This document shows positions 11,639 to 20,291 of a stretch of 64,000 bases of DNA, piece after piece. Every line of letters starts with the position of its first letter. The first letter of the stretch is position 1. Both the position numbers and the translations under genes were made by a program. The notes beneath the pieces are model-generated. The model saw only the letters and a list, made by a program, of their open reading frames with translations. It searched no databases and was not told the origin of the DNA. This DNA is from Micromonospora cremea (GTDB taxonomy: Bacteria; Actinomycetota; Actinomycetes; Mycobacteriales; Micromonosporaceae): positions 1,426,001 through 1,490,000 of the forward strand of contig NZ_FSQT01000001.1 in the NCBI RefSeq assembly GCF_900143515.1, given 5' to 3'.

Positions 11639-11830
11639 TCAGTACGACAGGCCCGGCTGCAGCTGGTTGGCCCGTCGCCGACGCAGCACCACCTGCCGGG
11701 TGCCGTCCCGGAACAGCCGCACCCGGGCCAACTCCCATCCGGAGAACTCCGCCTGGATCGCCAACTGCGCCGCGGCGGTCAACCGGTCGACGTTCGGCGG
11801 CAGCCGCAGCGGCGCGTATTCGTAGTCCAT
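11639..11830 (-). CDS. DUF5703-like small protein
   Basis: A 63-residue protein matching the small actinobacterial DUF5703 pattern: MDYEYAPLRLPPNVDR, then FSGWELARVRLFRDGTRQV and a basic tail. Function is unknown. An in-frame ATG three codons earlier (11839) is an alternative start. It is probably translated alone. The gene to its right (SseB-like) runs in the same direction, 120 bp away. Confidence 0.75.
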   Translation of the reverse strand: MDYEYAPLRLPPNVDRLTAAAQLAIQAEFSGWELARVRLFRDGTRQVVLRRRRANQLQPGLSY

Positions 11831-11952
11831 GCCATCCATGCTGCCCAGCCCAGCGGCCGTTCGCCACCCCCTGCGGGGTGACCAATGCCGCTGCCGTGCG
11901 TGGTTCGTGCCGCCCTGGGCGCCGCCGCGTGATCCCTGCCGCGGGCCCGGCG

Positions 11953-12717
11953 CTACCCGGTCGGGGCGTTCGCCGCGAGAAGGGCGGCCAGCGCCGGCGC
12001 GGCCAGGGTGACCGCCCGGGCGCTGCCCGCGTCCACCGCCAGCCCCCACGACTCGTCCGGCCAGTCCTCGAGCAGTTCGGCGCAGGGCAGCGCGACGAAC
12101 GGCACGCCGTTCCCGGCGAACGCGGCAAGGGCCTGCGGGGAGGTGAAGACCGGCAGCAGCGGCGCGCCCGTCGCATCGCCGACCACCGCCCACGGGACCT
12201 CACCGTCCGCTGCCGGTTCCCCGGCCAGCGGCACGCACACCACGGCGCCGGCCAGCACGCCGAGGTATCCGGGCAGGTCGCGTCGGTCGGCGGCCGCAGC
12301 GAGCCGCGCCACCACCACCGGCTCCGCCGCCTCCGCCGGCGCCGGCCCGGCGGTGGCCGGTCGCACCGTCGAGGTGGGGCGGGTGGCCGGTGGCACGGGT
12401 CGGCAGGAGAGCGCGCCCGGGTCGTCGGTGAGCACCTCGGCGGCGGTACGGGCCACCAGCATGCTGAGCCGGTCCAACTGCTCCGGGATGCGCGGCGACT
12501 CGTACCACCAATGCGCGTCGCCCGTCGGGCGGCGCCAGCCGAGCGCGGCCAGGCGTGCCTCCTCGTAGCCGGGGCAGAGCACCCGAACCAGGTCGCGGCG
12601 TACCAGCAGCCGGATCCCGCGCGCGGCCGCGGTGAGCTCCAGGTCGGTGTCGCGGTCGCAGCGGGCGATGGTGTCCCGTAGCCGTACGACGATCTCCGGC
12701 CAGGTCGGCGAGGTCAT
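11953..12717 (-). CDS. SseB / TY-Chap-like protein
   Basis: A 254-residue protein with two parts. Residues 1-100 look like the TY-Chap fold, a type-III-chaperone-like domain found in actinobacteria. A Pro/Ala linker follows, then residues 130-254 resemble the SseB C-terminal domain (LLPVFTSPQALAAFA, then LLEDWPDESWGLAVDAG). Chaperone-like proteins of this kind commonly sit beside WXG100 genes, as here. Its ATG overlaps the stop of the YbaB-like gene (ATGA), so the two are co-translated. The proposed role, handling of ESX-type substrates, is inferred from context. Confidence 0.75.
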   Translation of the reverse strand: MTSPTWPEIVVRLRDTIARCDRDTDLELTAAARGIRLLVRRDLVRVLCPGYEEARLAALGWRRPTGDAHWWYESPRIPEQLDRLSMLVARTAAEVLTDDPGALSCRPVPPATRPTSTVRPATAGPAPAEAAEPVVVARLAAAADRRDLPGYLGVLAGAVVCVPLAGEPAADGEVPWAVVGDATGAPLLPVFTSPQALAAFAGNGVPFVALPCAELLEDWPDESWGLAVDAGSARAVTLAAPALAALLAANAPTG

Positions 12718-13133
12718 GCCGGCGAACCCGGCAGGCGGTCGTCCAGCCGCCCGAGCCGGCCGATGGTCTCCTCCAGGCGACCCAGCGCCGAGAAGTCACC
12801 GGGCTTGCCGAACAGGTCGGTCAGGCCCGCGCCGAGCTCGACGTCCAACCCCTCGGTGCGCTCCTCGACCCGCTCGGTGGCCGCAGCGCGGGCCCGCCGG
12901 TACGCGTCGAGCACCAGCTCCGCCACCCCCTCGGTGCCGGCGCGCAGCGCGGCGGGCGCGAGATTGAGGCCGGTGAGCACGCCGGTGGCGTCGACGGTCG
13001 CGGAGACCAGGCCGCTCTCGTCGCTCGCGGTGCCGGACAGGTCGGCCAGGTCGTCGCGTAGGCCCGCGAACCGGCGTTCGATGTCGGCGATCCGTCCGGC
13101 CAGCGCGTCGAACGCGGACATCGGGTCAGCCAT
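12714..13133 (-). CDS. YbaB/EbfC-like protein of an ESX-type locus
   Basis: A 139-residue protein with a coiled-coil first helix (FDALAGRIADIERRFAGLRDDL). The strand pattern GLVSATVDATGVLTGLNL and following helix are characteristic of the YbaB/EbfC fold. Classical members bind DNA; versions next to WXG100 genes probably have another role. The ATG at 13133 has a GGGGGAGGAATCTC leader. It is divergent from the WXG100-like gene, with 93 bp between the starts, and coupled to the SseB-like gene. Confidence 0.8.
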   Translation of the reverse strand: MADPMSAFDALAGRIADIERRFAGLRDDLADLSGTASDESGLVSATVDATGVLTGLNLAPAALRAGTEGVAELVLDAYRRARAAATERVEERTEGLDVELGAGLTDLFGKPGDFSALGRLEETIGRLGRLDDRLPGSPA

Positions 13134-13226
13134 GAGATTCCTCCCCCGTGGACCGTGCACCGGGGTGGTGCCCGGCGGTCGGGGAATCGTATCGTCGGTG
13201 CGCTGAACACATGGGGGAGGAACGGC

Positions 13227-13559
13227 ATGGCGCCGGACATCGATGTCGACGTGCACGCGATCCGTCGACTGGAGACAGCCGCGAAGCAGGTTGCCAGCTC
13301 GCTGGCGGCGCTGGAGAGTCAGATCGTCTCGGCCGGTGACGTGCCGTCGGACGCCTTCGGTCATCTGCCGTTCGCCAGCGACATGCTCCGCGGCAAGTAC
13401 GCCGAGCAGGTCACCGGTGGCGTGGAGCTGTTCGGCGCCGCCAACGCCGCGTTCGGCCGGGTCGCCAGCGCGCTGGCCGACACGGTCGAGACGTACGAAC
13501 GCAACGAGCAGGACCTCGACGGCGGGTTCAAGGCCATCCAGGCGGGGCTGCCCGGATGA
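13227..13559 (+). CDS. WXG100/ESX-type helical protein
   Basis: A 110-residue helical-hairpin protein (start MAPDIDVDVHAIRRLE). Two long amphipathic helices are separated by a loop near residues 35-55. The C-terminal part ends in an aromatic/acidic segment (VETYERNEQDLDGGF), similar to the Y-x-x-x-D/E secretion motif of type VII substrates. The ATG at 13227 follows GGGGGAGGAACGGC. The next gene overlaps by 4 nt. It is a likely structural partner or substrate in the local ESX-like cluster. Confidence 0.75.
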   Translation: MAPDIDVDVHAIRRLETAAKQVASSLAALESQIVSAGDVPSDAFGHLPFASDMLRGKYAEQVTGGVELFGAANAAFGRVASALADTVETYERNEQDLDGGFKAIQAGLPG

Positions 13560-14617
13560 GCGGGCCGGCAGGTAGCGCCGTCCAGCTGTGGAACGGCCTC
13601 GACAACGCACTCTCCGGGGTGGAGGACGCGGTCGACAGCGTCTGCCGGACTCTCGCCTGGCCACTCATCCAGCTCGTCGACATGGTCGACGGCGAGCCCG
13701 CCGTGCTGCGCGCGAAGGCCGCCGAGTGGGACGCGCTGGCCGGGCAGGTGCGCGACCTGGCGCAGGGGCACCGCGGCGTCCGCGAGGCCGCGCAACCCGG
13801 GTGGCGCTCGCCCGCCGGCGAGGCGTACGGCCGGCGGCTGGCCGAGGTGGAACAGCAACTGCTCGACGTCGCCGAGCAGTTCGCCGCGGCCGCGGAGTAT
13901 CTGCGCAGCGTCGCTGACGGTCTGCAGACCGTGCACGACGTGCTCGTCGATCTCTGCGTCGAGTTCGTGAACTTCCTGCTGGTGACGCTGGTGACGGCGT
14001 TGCTGATGGCGCCGTTCACCGCCGGGGCGTCCTGGGTGGCCGGCATGGGGGTCGCCGTGACCCGGGGCCTGATCGTGCTCACCCGCATGCTGAAGATCAT
14101 CAGGCCGCTGGCGGCGCACCTGCAGAAGGTCATCCGCCTGCTCCAGCGGGTCATGCTGTACCTGCGCAAACTGCGCAACCACCTCGACAAGCTCGTCGAC
14201 ATGCAGAAGAAGCTGCGCACCGGCCAGAAGTACGCCGACAAGCGGAGCGCCGCCGGCAAGGCCGACAAGTGGCACCACAAGTTCCTCGACCCGGCGAAGG
14301 GCACCTACAAGCTGGGCAAGTCGGGTTCACCGTTCGACATGGGCGCCCTCGAGCGGGCCGCCGCGCTGCGCGCGCACGGCGTCGCCGACGGCGCCCGGGT
14401 GATCGCCCGGGACTGGGCGACCAACCTGCCGTGGAACGTGCCGAACTCGATCGTGCACGGCGTCACCTGGGGGTCCGTCGCGCTCACCAGCGGCCTCTCC
14501 GTTCCCGGCAGCGAGCAGGTCAGCGACCAGATCGACCAGGCGGTGCAGGGCGGTGCCGACTGGATCGACCAGAATGTCTTCGGGCAGCCGCCCGCAGGCC
14601 AGCCGGCGGGCCGTTAG
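13556..14617 (+). CDS. Large ESX-associated protein with WXG100-like N-terminus
   Basis: A 353-residue protein. Residues 45-125 form a WXG100-like helical pair with W-x-S at PGWRSPAGEAYG. Residues 138-172 are strongly hydrophobic (two close membrane-type segments). Residues 180-230 are basic and coiled-coil-like. The C-terminal 120 residues have no recognised toxin or enzyme motif. The start overlaps the upstream stop (ATGA). This architecture fits an ESX-type substrate or an inner-membrane partner; the function is unproven. Confidence 0.7.
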   Translation: MSGPAGSAVQLWNGLDNALSGVEDAVDSVCRTLAWPLIQLVDMVDGEPAVLRAKAAEWDALAGQVRDLAQGHRGVREAAQPGWRSPAGEAYGRRLAEVEQQLLDVAEQFAAAAEYLRSVADGLQTVHDVLVDLCVEFVNFLLVTLVTALLMAPFTAGASWVAGMGVAVTRGLIVLTRMLKIIRPLAAHLQKVIRLLQRVMLYLRKLRNHLDKLVDMQKKLRTGQKYADKRSAAGKADKWHHKFLDPAKGTYKLGKSGSPFDMGALERAAALRAHGVADGARVIARDWATNLPWNVPNSIVHGVTWGSVALTSGLSVPGSEQVSDQIDQAVQGGADWIDQNVFGQPPAGQPAGR

Positions 14618-14637
14618 GCCGGTCGAGGAGGTAAGGC

Positions 14638-15555
14638 GTGACGTCAGGGGAGCGGGGCCGGCTCGGCCGGTTGACCGACGCGGTGCTCGGCGGTGCGCGG
14701 GCGGCCCGGGACAAGGCCCGCGAGATGCGCGACGAGTTCCGCACCAGCGACGAGCCGGAACGCGCCCTGGTCGCGCCGCTGCTGCCCGACCAGGAGGTCC
14801 GCTACGTCGGTCTGGCGCCCGTCCGGGCACACGAGATGCACCGGGCGGGCAGCCAGTTCGCCGACACGATGACCGAGGCCGTGGCCGAGTCGCTGGAGCC
14901 CCGGGCGCTGTTCGGGCTGCTCAACATCGTCAACCCGGTGGTCTGGGTGGACGCCGTGCTGACACCGGTGCGGATCGCCGCGGGTGTCCTGCTGCTCCCC
15001 GGCAAGGCCGCCGCGCTCGCCGGTGGCGTCGCCGACGCCGCCGACCCGGAGTCCAACCTCCCGGCGCCGCGTCAGGGCGCCGAACCCCGCCAACCGCTGC
15101 CGTTGACCCCCGAGCAGGAGGCCTTCCGGGCGTTGTTCCGGCTCAGCCAGTACCGCCCCCTCGCCGACCAGCTCGCCGAGATCGCCTACCGGCGCCGGTA
15201 CGTCTTCAGCGGCGAGCTGGCCAGCCTCGCCGGCAGCCTGCTGCTCTTCCTGGAGCGCTACACCGGCACCCCGCTGGCGGTGACCGACACGCACCTGCAC
15301 CTGCTGCGGATGGGCCGTCGACCGGACGAGGGTCGGCCCGACCGCCGGCAGCCCCGGGTGCTGTGGAGCGTCGAGCGGCACCGGGTGACGCGCATCGACT
15401 GCGACCACGGCGCCGCGCGGCTCGTGCAGTTCCCGTCCACCATCGGGTTCGACGACGGGTCCTGGATCCGGATCGTCAACCCGGCGACCCGCGACGACCA
15501 GGCCCGCTTCCTCGCCGCCGTGCGCGACATCCCGGGCCAGCGGCCGGCGATCTGA
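14638..15555 (+). CDS. Hypothetical protein of the ESX-like cluster, PH-like C-terminus
   Basis: A 305-residue protein. Basic/acidic helices lie at the N-terminus, and a hydrophobic patch near 100-125 might touch membrane. The C-terminal 70 residues (RVTRIDCDHGAARLVQFP, then DDGSWIRIVN) are beta-rich like a PH-type domain. A GTG start at 14638 is supported by GAGGAGGTAAGGC. It is 20 bp downstream of the 353-residue gene in the same direction. No family was recognised. Confidence 0.7.
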   Translation: MTSGERGRLGRLTDAVLGGARAARDKAREMRDEFRTSDEPERALVAPLLPDQEVRYVGLAPVRAHEMHRAGSQFADTMTEAVAESLEPRALFGLLNIVNPVVWVDAVLTPVRIAAGVLLLPGKAAALAGGVADAADPESNLPAPRQGAEPRQPLPLTPEQEAFRALFRLSQYRPLADQLAEIAYRRRYVFSGELASLAGSLLLFLERYTGTPLAVTDTHLHLLRMGRRPDEGRPDRRQPRVLWSVERHRVTRIDCDHGAARLVQFPSTIGFDDGSWIRIVNPATRDDQARFLAAVRDIPGQRPAI

Positions 15556-15579
15556 GGCGGACCGGCCGCCCCCTCGCCG

Positions 15580-16551
15580 CTAGCCGTCCCGCTCCGGGTA
15601 GCCCACCGGCACCGCGGAGACGTCGTCCAGGGCGGTGGTGATCTCCTCGGGCAGCGTGATCCGCTCGACCTGGAGCGCGCCGAGCAGCTGCCCGACCGTG
15701 CGGGCGCCGAGGATCGGCGCGGTCACCCCCGGCCGGTCCCTGATCCAGGCCAGCGCCACCTCCAGCGGCGACACGCCCAGCCCGCCGGCCGCGGTCGCCA
15801 CCGCCTCCACGATGCTGGAGCAGCGCGGCTCCAGGTACGTCGCGACGAACCGCTCGAAGTGCGGCGAGGCGGCCCGGGAGTCCGCCGGACGGCCGTGCCG
15901 GTACTTGCCCGTGAGCACCCCACGGCCCAGCGGCGACCAGGGCAGCACGCCGAGGCCCAGCGCGTCGCAGGCGGGCAGCACCTCCCGCTCCACGCCCCGC
16001 TCCAGCAGCGAGTACTCCACCTGGGCGGCGACCACCGGCGCCCGGCCCGGCCAGGCGGTCTGCCAGGCGGCGGCCCGCGCGGTCTGCCAGCCGGAAAAGT
16101 TCGACACCCCGACATAGCGAACCTTGCCGCTGGCCACCGCGTGGTCCAGCGCGGCCAGGGTCTCCTCCAGCGGGGTGTCCGGGTCGTACCCGTGCACCTG
16201 GAACAGGTCCACGTGGTCGGTGCCGAGCCGGCGCAGGGAGGCGTCCAGGGTCCGCAGCAGGTGCCCCCTGGAGCCGTCGCGGCGCCGGCCGCTGCCCGGG
16301 CGCAACCCCGCCTTCGTGGCGATCAGCAGATCGTCACGGGGAACGAGGGTGCCCAGCAGCGAGCCGATCACCGACTCGGCGTCCCCGTCGCCGTACACGT
16401 CGGCGGTGTCGATCAGGTTGCCGCCCGCGTCCAGGTAACTCTTCAGCTGGGCGGCCGCATCGTCGGCGTCGGTGTCCCGGCCCCACGTCATGGTGCCGAG
16501 CGCGAGCCGGGAAACCGCCAGCCCGCTTCGGCCGAGCGGTCGCTGTTGCAT
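15580..16551 (-). CDS. Aldo/keto reductase
   Basis: A 323-residue NADPH-dependent aldo/keto reductase with a full TIM-barrel length. The catalytic tetrad is visible: Asp and Tyr in NLIDTADVYGDGDAE, Lys in LIATKAG and His in LFQVHGYD. The late GARTVGQL segment is the usual cofactor phosphate loop. Substrate is unknown. It starts with ATG at 16551, 178 bp from the divergent LLM oxidoreductase gene, and ends 25 bp from a convergent gene. Confidence 0.92.
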   Translation of the reverse strand: MQQRPLGRSGLAVSRLALGTMTWGRDTDADDAAAQLKSYLDAGGNLIDTADVYGDGDAESVIGSLLGTLVPRDDLLIATKAGLRPGSGRRRDGSRGHLLRTLDASLRRLGTDHVDLFQVHGYDPDTPLEETLAALDHAVASGKVRYVGVSNFSGWQTARAAAWQTAWPGRAPVVAAQVEYSLLERGVEREVLPACDALGLGVLPWSPLGRGVLTGKYRHGRPADSRAASPHFERFVATYLEPRCSSIVEAVATAAGGLGVSPLEVALAWIRDRPGVTAPILGARTVGQLLGALQVERITLPEEITTALDDVSAVPVGYPERDG

Positions 16552-16729
16552 GGGTGAACCTTATTTCGAACCTGCCGCCACCGATATCCTCGCTCCCGTC
16601 ATCTCTGCCGGTTCCGCCGGCGGCGGGTACCGCGACGGACGGTGGATCATAGGGGGCGAGCCGGTGATCGAGGCCGTAATCGCCATTGCGTAACCTGGTG
16701 CGACCTGTGCCACGGATGGGGGAGGACCA

Positions 16730-17782
16730 GTGCGACTCGGGCTCAGCCTCGGATACCAGACAGCGTGGAGCACGCCAGCGGACCACCTGGCGTTGGCCCA
16801 GGAAGCGGACCGGCTCGGCTACTCGGTGGTGTGGGCGGCGGAGGCCTACGGCTCCGACTCGCCCAGCATGCTCGCCTGGATGGCCGGCCAGACCGAACGG
16901 ATCGACGTGGGCGCCGCGGTGATGCAGATCCCGGCCCGTACGCCGGCCGCCACCGCGATGACCGCCGCCACCATCGACGCGCTCTCCGGCGGCCGGTTCC
17001 GGCTCGGCCTGGGCGTCTCCGGCCCGCAGGTCTCCGAGGGCTGGCACGGGGTGCGCTTCGCCAAGCCCCTTGCCCGGACCCGCGAGTTCGTGGACATCGT
17101 CAAGCTGGCCATCTCCCGCAAGGAGGTGGCGTACGACGGCGAGCACTACACACTGCCGCTGCCGGACGGCCCCGGCAAGGCGCTGCGGCTGGGCTTCCAC
17201 CCGCCCCGCGAGCACATTCCGATCTACCTGGCCGCGGTCGGCCCGAAGAACCTGGAGCTGGCCGGCGAGATCGCCGACGGCTGGCTGGCGGTGTTCTACG
17301 CCCCGGAGTTCGCCGCTGAGCAGCTCGCCTCGGTCAGCGCCGGGCGGGCCAAGGTCGGCAAGGAGCTGGCCGGCTTCGACGTGGTGCCCTCGGTGCCGGT
17401 GGTGGTCGGCGACGACGTGGCCTCCTGCGCGGAGTTGGTGCGCTGGTACGCCGCGCTCTACGTCGGCGGGATGGGCAGCCGGCAGCAGAACTTCTACAAC
17501 CAGCTCGCCACCCGGATGGGTTACGGCGACGCCGCGCGAGAGGTGCAGGACCTGTACCTGGCCAAGCGGCAGCGCGACGCGGCCGCCGCGGTGCCGATGG
17601 AGTTCATCGACCGCACCTCACTGCTCGGCCCGAAGGAACGCATCGCCGAGCGGATGCGGGAGTACGCCGCCGCGGGCGTCACCACGCTGTCGGTGAGCCT
17701 GTTCGTGGCCGACCGGGACAGCGGTGTGCAGACCCTCCGTACCGTCGCCGAGGCGCTCGACCTTTCGGGAGTCGGCGAGTGA
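16730..17782 (+). CDS. LLM-class F420-dependent oxidoreductase
   Basis: A 350-residue luciferase-like monooxygenase-fold protein. N-terminal [11 protein letters not shown], the [11 protein letters not shown] strand, and the [20 protein letters not shown] region are typical of F420-binding LLM oxidoreductases of actinomycetes. The substrate is unknown. A GTG start at 16730 lies behind GGGGGAGGACCA. Its stop overlaps the uppP start (GTGA), so the two genes are coupled. Confidence 0.88.
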   Translation: MRLGLSLGYQTAWSTPADHLALAQEADRLGYSVVWAAEAYGSDSPSMLAWMAGQTERIDVGAAVMQIPARTPAATAMTAATIDALSGGRFRLGLGVSGPQVSEGWHGVRFAKPLARTREFVDIVKLAISRKEVAYDGEHYTLPLPDGPGKALRLGFHPPREHIPIYLAAVGPKNLELAGEIADGWLAVFYAPEFAAEQLASVSAGRAKVGKELAGFDVVPSVPVVVGDDVASCAELVRWYAALYVGGMGSRQQNFYNQLATRMGYGDAAREVQDLYLAKRQRDAAAAVPMEFIDRTSLLGPKERIAERMREYAAAGVTTLSVSLFVADRDSGVQTLRTVAEALDLSGVGE

Positions 17783-18615
17783 CCTGGGTCGAGGCCATCG
17801 TCCTGGGCATCGTCCAGGGACTGACCGAGTTCCTTCCGGTCAGCTCGTCGGGGCATCTACGGATCACCTCGGCGATCTTCTTCGACCGCGACGCCGGCGC
17901 GTCGTTCACCGCGGTCACCCAGCTCGGCACCGAGGCCGCCGTGCTGATCTACTTCGCCAAGGACATCTGGCGGATCACCCGGACCTGGCTGGTCGGGCTG
18001 CGCGACCGCTCGGTGCGCTCCAGCCTCGACTACCGGATGGGCTGGTACGTGATCATCGGCTCGATCCCGATCGGGCTGTTCGGTTTCGTGTTCAAGGACC
18101 AGATCAAGACCGCCGGGCGAAACCTCTGGGTCGTGGCGACCACGCTGATCGTCTTCGCGTTCGTGCTGGCGTTCGCGGAGTACTGGGGACGGCAGACCCG
18201 CACCCTGGAGAACTTCCGCATGAAGGACGGCGTGGTGATGGGCTTCGCCCAGGCCATGGCGCTGATCCCGGGGGTGTCCCGCTCCGGGGGCACGCTCACC
18301 GCCGGGCTGCTGCTCAACCTGACCCGGGAGGCGGCGGCGCGGTACTCGTTCCTGTTGGCCATCCCGGCGGTGGTCATGTCCGGCGTGTTCAGCCTCGGGG
18401 ACGTCTTCGAACCGTCCGCCCCGGGCACGTCCGCACCCACCGTCGCCCAGATGATCGTGGCCACGGCGATCGCCTTCGGCATCGGGTACGCGGCCATCGC
18501 CTGGCTGCTGCGCTACGTCGCCCACCACACCCTGTACGTCTTCGTGCTGTACCGGGTCGCACTGGGCACCCTGGTGCTCGCCCTGCTGCTGACCGGCACG
18601 ATCAGCGCCACCTGA
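17779..18615 (+). CDS. uppP: Undecaprenyl-diphosphate phosphatase
   Basis: A 278-residue polytopic membrane enzyme of the BacA/UppP family. It converts undecaprenyl diphosphate to the monophosphate carrier used for peptidoglycan. Signature motifs are present: [16 protein letters not shown] near residues 13-28 and PGVSRSGGT near 170-178, which together form the active site. About eight membrane spans are apparent. The GTG start overlaps the LLM oxidoreductase stop. High expression gives bacitracin tolerance in other bacteria. Confidence 0.95.
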   Translation: MTWVEAIVLGIVQGLTEFLPVSSSGHLRITSAIFFDRDAGASFTAVTQLGTEAAVLIYFAKDIWRITRTWLVGLRDRSVRSSLDYRMGWYVIIGSIPIGLFGFVFKDQIKTAGRNLWVVATTLIVFAFVLAFAEYWGRQTRTLENFRMKDGVVMGFAQAMALIPGVSRSGGTLTAGLLLNLTREAAARYSFLLAIPAVVMSGVFSLGDVFEPSAPGTSAPTVAQMIVATAIAFGIGYAAIAWLLRYVAHHTLYVFVLYRVALGTLVLALLLTGTISAT

Positions 18616-18654
18616 GCAACCGATCCGTCGACGGCCCGGACCGGGCACAGACAG

Positions 18655-18685
18655 CGCCGCCCCCGGCCGTGGGCCGGGGGCGGCG
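18655..18685 (+). terminator. Hairpin terminator after uppP
   Basis: A 14-bp perfect GC-rich stem (arms 18655-18668 and 18672-18685) with a 3-nt loop lies 40 bp after the uppP stop. The rest of 18616-18927 shows no gene. Confidence 0.75.
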
Positions 18686-18869
18686 TTGGTGTCGGTGTGC
18701 AGGTCGCCTCTCGGCGAGTGGCGCGACGCGGCTCCAGCCAAACGGTATTCCGCGACGGCAATATCAGGTGAGGCCCGGGGACACTGAGTCACACCGACAC
18801 TGTCCACAACCAGCCGACGCCCCACACCATTCCCTGGCCCGCACCCACCCTGATCTGTTCATGGATATG

Positions 18870-18909
18870 CCGCTGGCCGGCACCCCAGGTTCGGGGTGCC
18901 GGCCAGCGG
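18870..18909 (-). terminator. Strong hairpin terminator
   Basis: A perfect 17-bp inverted repeat (arms 18870-18886 and 18893-18909) with a 6-nt loop lies directly after the stop of the leftward lysozyme-like gene. Confidence 0.85.
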
Positions 18910-18927
18910 TCGGTGTCATGCGGTGGG

Positions 18928-19482
18928 TCAGTTGTTCCAGTGGTGGGCGACCAGGTCGGTGGCCTGCTGTTCCCACTGGGCGTAGGCATCCGGGTAGGCC
19001 GAGACCTGCACGGTCTGCGCGGCGTCGGTCAACGCCATGTCCTGCCATCCGTCAACCTGCTTGAGGCCCTTGAGGAACGCGGTCGTGGAGTACTGCGGGT
19101 CGGTGATCTGCTCCGGGGTGCCCCAACCCGAGCTCGGGCGCTGCTGGAACAGGCCCAGCGAGTCGTGGTCGTTCATGTCGCCGAGGTGACCCAGGTTCTC
19201 CAGCTTCGACTCCTGCAGGCTGGTGGCGATCGAGATGACCGCGGCCCGCTCAGGCAGATCGGCCTTCTTCGTCGCGGCGATGATCGCCTTGACGTTCGCA
19301 ATCTGCTCGTCGTTCAGGTTGATGTGCGACTGCGCGCCCTGCGCCTTGACCGTCTGCACCGCCACGGCGGCGGGCTTGCCGTCGACGGGGGCGGCGTGGG
19401 CGGCGATCGGGCCGGCGAAGACACCACCGGCGAACGCGAGACCAGCAACGGACAACATGCTCTTACGAATGATCGTGTTCAT
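18928..19482 (-). CDS. Secreted lysozyme/transglycosylase-like protein
   Basis: A 184-residue exported protein. The signal peptide is residues 1-30 (charged MNTIIRKSM, hydrophobic core, AHA-A cleavage site). After a linker, residues 50-184 carry ERAAVISIATSLQESKLEN, then DHDSLGLFQQRPSSGWG. This Glu-Ser / GLFQQRPSxGWG pattern is found in actinobacterial lysozyme-like cell-wall proteins. It is likely a peptidoglycan-acting enzyme, with the Glu of QES as candidate catalytic residue. The ATG at 19482 has AAGGAGCTCACCCCTG upstream. Its long upstream region has three ECF-type promoter-like sites. Confidence 0.8.
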   Translation of the reverse strand: MNTIIRKSMLSVAGLAFAGGVFAGPIAAHAAPVDGKPAAVAVQTVKAQGAQSHINLNDEQIANVKAIIAATKKADLPERAAVISIATSLQESKLENLGHLGDMNDHDSLGLFQQRPSSGWGTPEQITDPQYSTTAFLKGLKQVDGWQDMALTDAAQTVQVSAYPDAYAQWEQQATDLVAHHWNN

Positions 19483-19671
19483 CAGGGGTGAGCTCCTTCA
19501 GGGGGTAGACACCCACCACCAGGGGGAACGGCGGTGTGGGTGCAAGCACCTCGTCCGGCGCTTTCAACACAGGGGAAAGTCTTGGGGGTTGGCGGCCGGC
19601 AAGCCGGGGGGCTTGTGGCGCCGGGTCCAGCGGCCTACGGGCGGGGGCCTCGTGGCGCCGGGACCGTGTGT

Positions 19672-19697
19672 AACGACCGCCGGGCCGGCGTCATTCC
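19672..19697 (-). promoter_or_regulatory. ECF-type promoter-like element, proximal
   Basis: On the minus strand this reads GGAAT, 18 nt, then GTT (followed by ACACAC). GGAAT-N18-GTT matches the sigma-R-type consensus known from Streptomyces, and GGAA(C/T)-N17-CGTT suits ECF sigma factors in general. It points towards the lysozyme-like gene, about 190 bp away. Confidence 0.6.
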
Positions 19698-19761
19698 GGG
19701 GTTGGCCCATCCGTCGACACCCTGTAGATCAGGTGCTGGTGCGGTCGTTCAGGGAGTCTGC

Positions 19762-19787
19762 AACGACCGGGCACCCGCGGGCATTCC
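19762..19787 (-). promoter_or_regulatory. ECF-type promoter-like element, middle
   Basis: GGAAT-N18-GTT on the minus strand, again preceded by GGTC before GTT. It is 90 bp upstream of the proximal copy. An inverted repeat (GGTCGTT...AACGACC, 19743-19768) overlaps its -10-like end. Confidence 0.55.
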
Positions 19788-19862
19788 AACCCGGCCGGGC
19801 TGCCATCCCAACCCACAGGGGCGGGGTGGCGGGCCGGTGGTGCTGCGATCGTCAGGGTGTGT

Positions 19863-19888
19863 AACGACCCCCGGCCGGCCACGATTCC
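19863..19888 (-). promoter_or_regulatory. ECF-type promoter-like element, distal
   Basis: GGAAT-N18-GTT on the minus strand, followed by ACACAC as in the proximal copy. It is 101 bp upstream of the middle copy. All three have exactly the same spacer length but different spacer sequence. Confidence 0.55.
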
Positions 19889-20045
19889 AGCCCACGGGTG
19901 CAGCCGGTCACAGGCCAGACACTCCGATATCGGACATCCGGCGCGAGATCGGCGAGTGTTCCAGCAGGCCGTCGCCCGAGGGCTCGGCTCGATCCGGAGA
20001 GGCTGTCCAATCGGCTGCCCCGGCGCCGGATGGGCCCGGTTCGGG

Positions 20046-20126
20046 GTTGATCGACTCGATATCGCCGATATCGGGGCATCCGATGGCCGCGGACACCGCA
20101 ACATCCGCGAGGCCGAGTCGATCAAC
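20046..20126. repeat. 13-bp inverted repeat with 55-bp spacer
   Basis: GTTGATCGACTCG (20046-20058) is repeated exactly in inverted orientation at 20114-20126. The spacer contains the palindrome CCGATATCGG; another copy of CCGATATCGG lies near 19924. There is no convincing coding frame here. Confidence 0.7.
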
Positions 20127-20160
20127 GCTGCGCGAAGGCGATCCGGGCGAGGTCGTCAAC

Positions 20161-20208
20161 GAGCGGTATACCTCAGAGGCATATGTATGACTCACAGGTA
20201 TATCGCTC
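20161..20208. promoter_or_regulatory. 48-bp dyad, operator- or recombination-site-like
   Basis: GAGCGGTATACCT (20161-20173) is mirrored by AGGTATATCGCTC (20196-20208), with 12 of 13 positions complementary. The inner half also pairs around the centre at 20184/20185, giving 19 of 24 symmetric pairs overall. It is AT-rich compared with its surroundings. The size and near-perfect symmetry suggest a multimeric protein binding site. Confidence 0.55.
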
Positions 20209-20291
20209 ACAACACCAACCGCCCGGAACGGTGGCCTGGCCACATCCACCGCAAGGACCGGGTCCGGGGGCCGCCAGCCGGATGCTCCCAG

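Noticed and set aside
19483..19900. c-di-AMP (ydaO-type) riboswitch before the lysozyme-like gene
   Set aside because: Such riboswitches are common before actinomycete cell-wall hydrolase genes, but the conserved core sequences were not found here.
19534..20190. Possible protein frame in the structured region
   Set aside because: Pro/Gly/Arg-rich, no ribosome site, and it overlaps the promoter-like elements and dyads.
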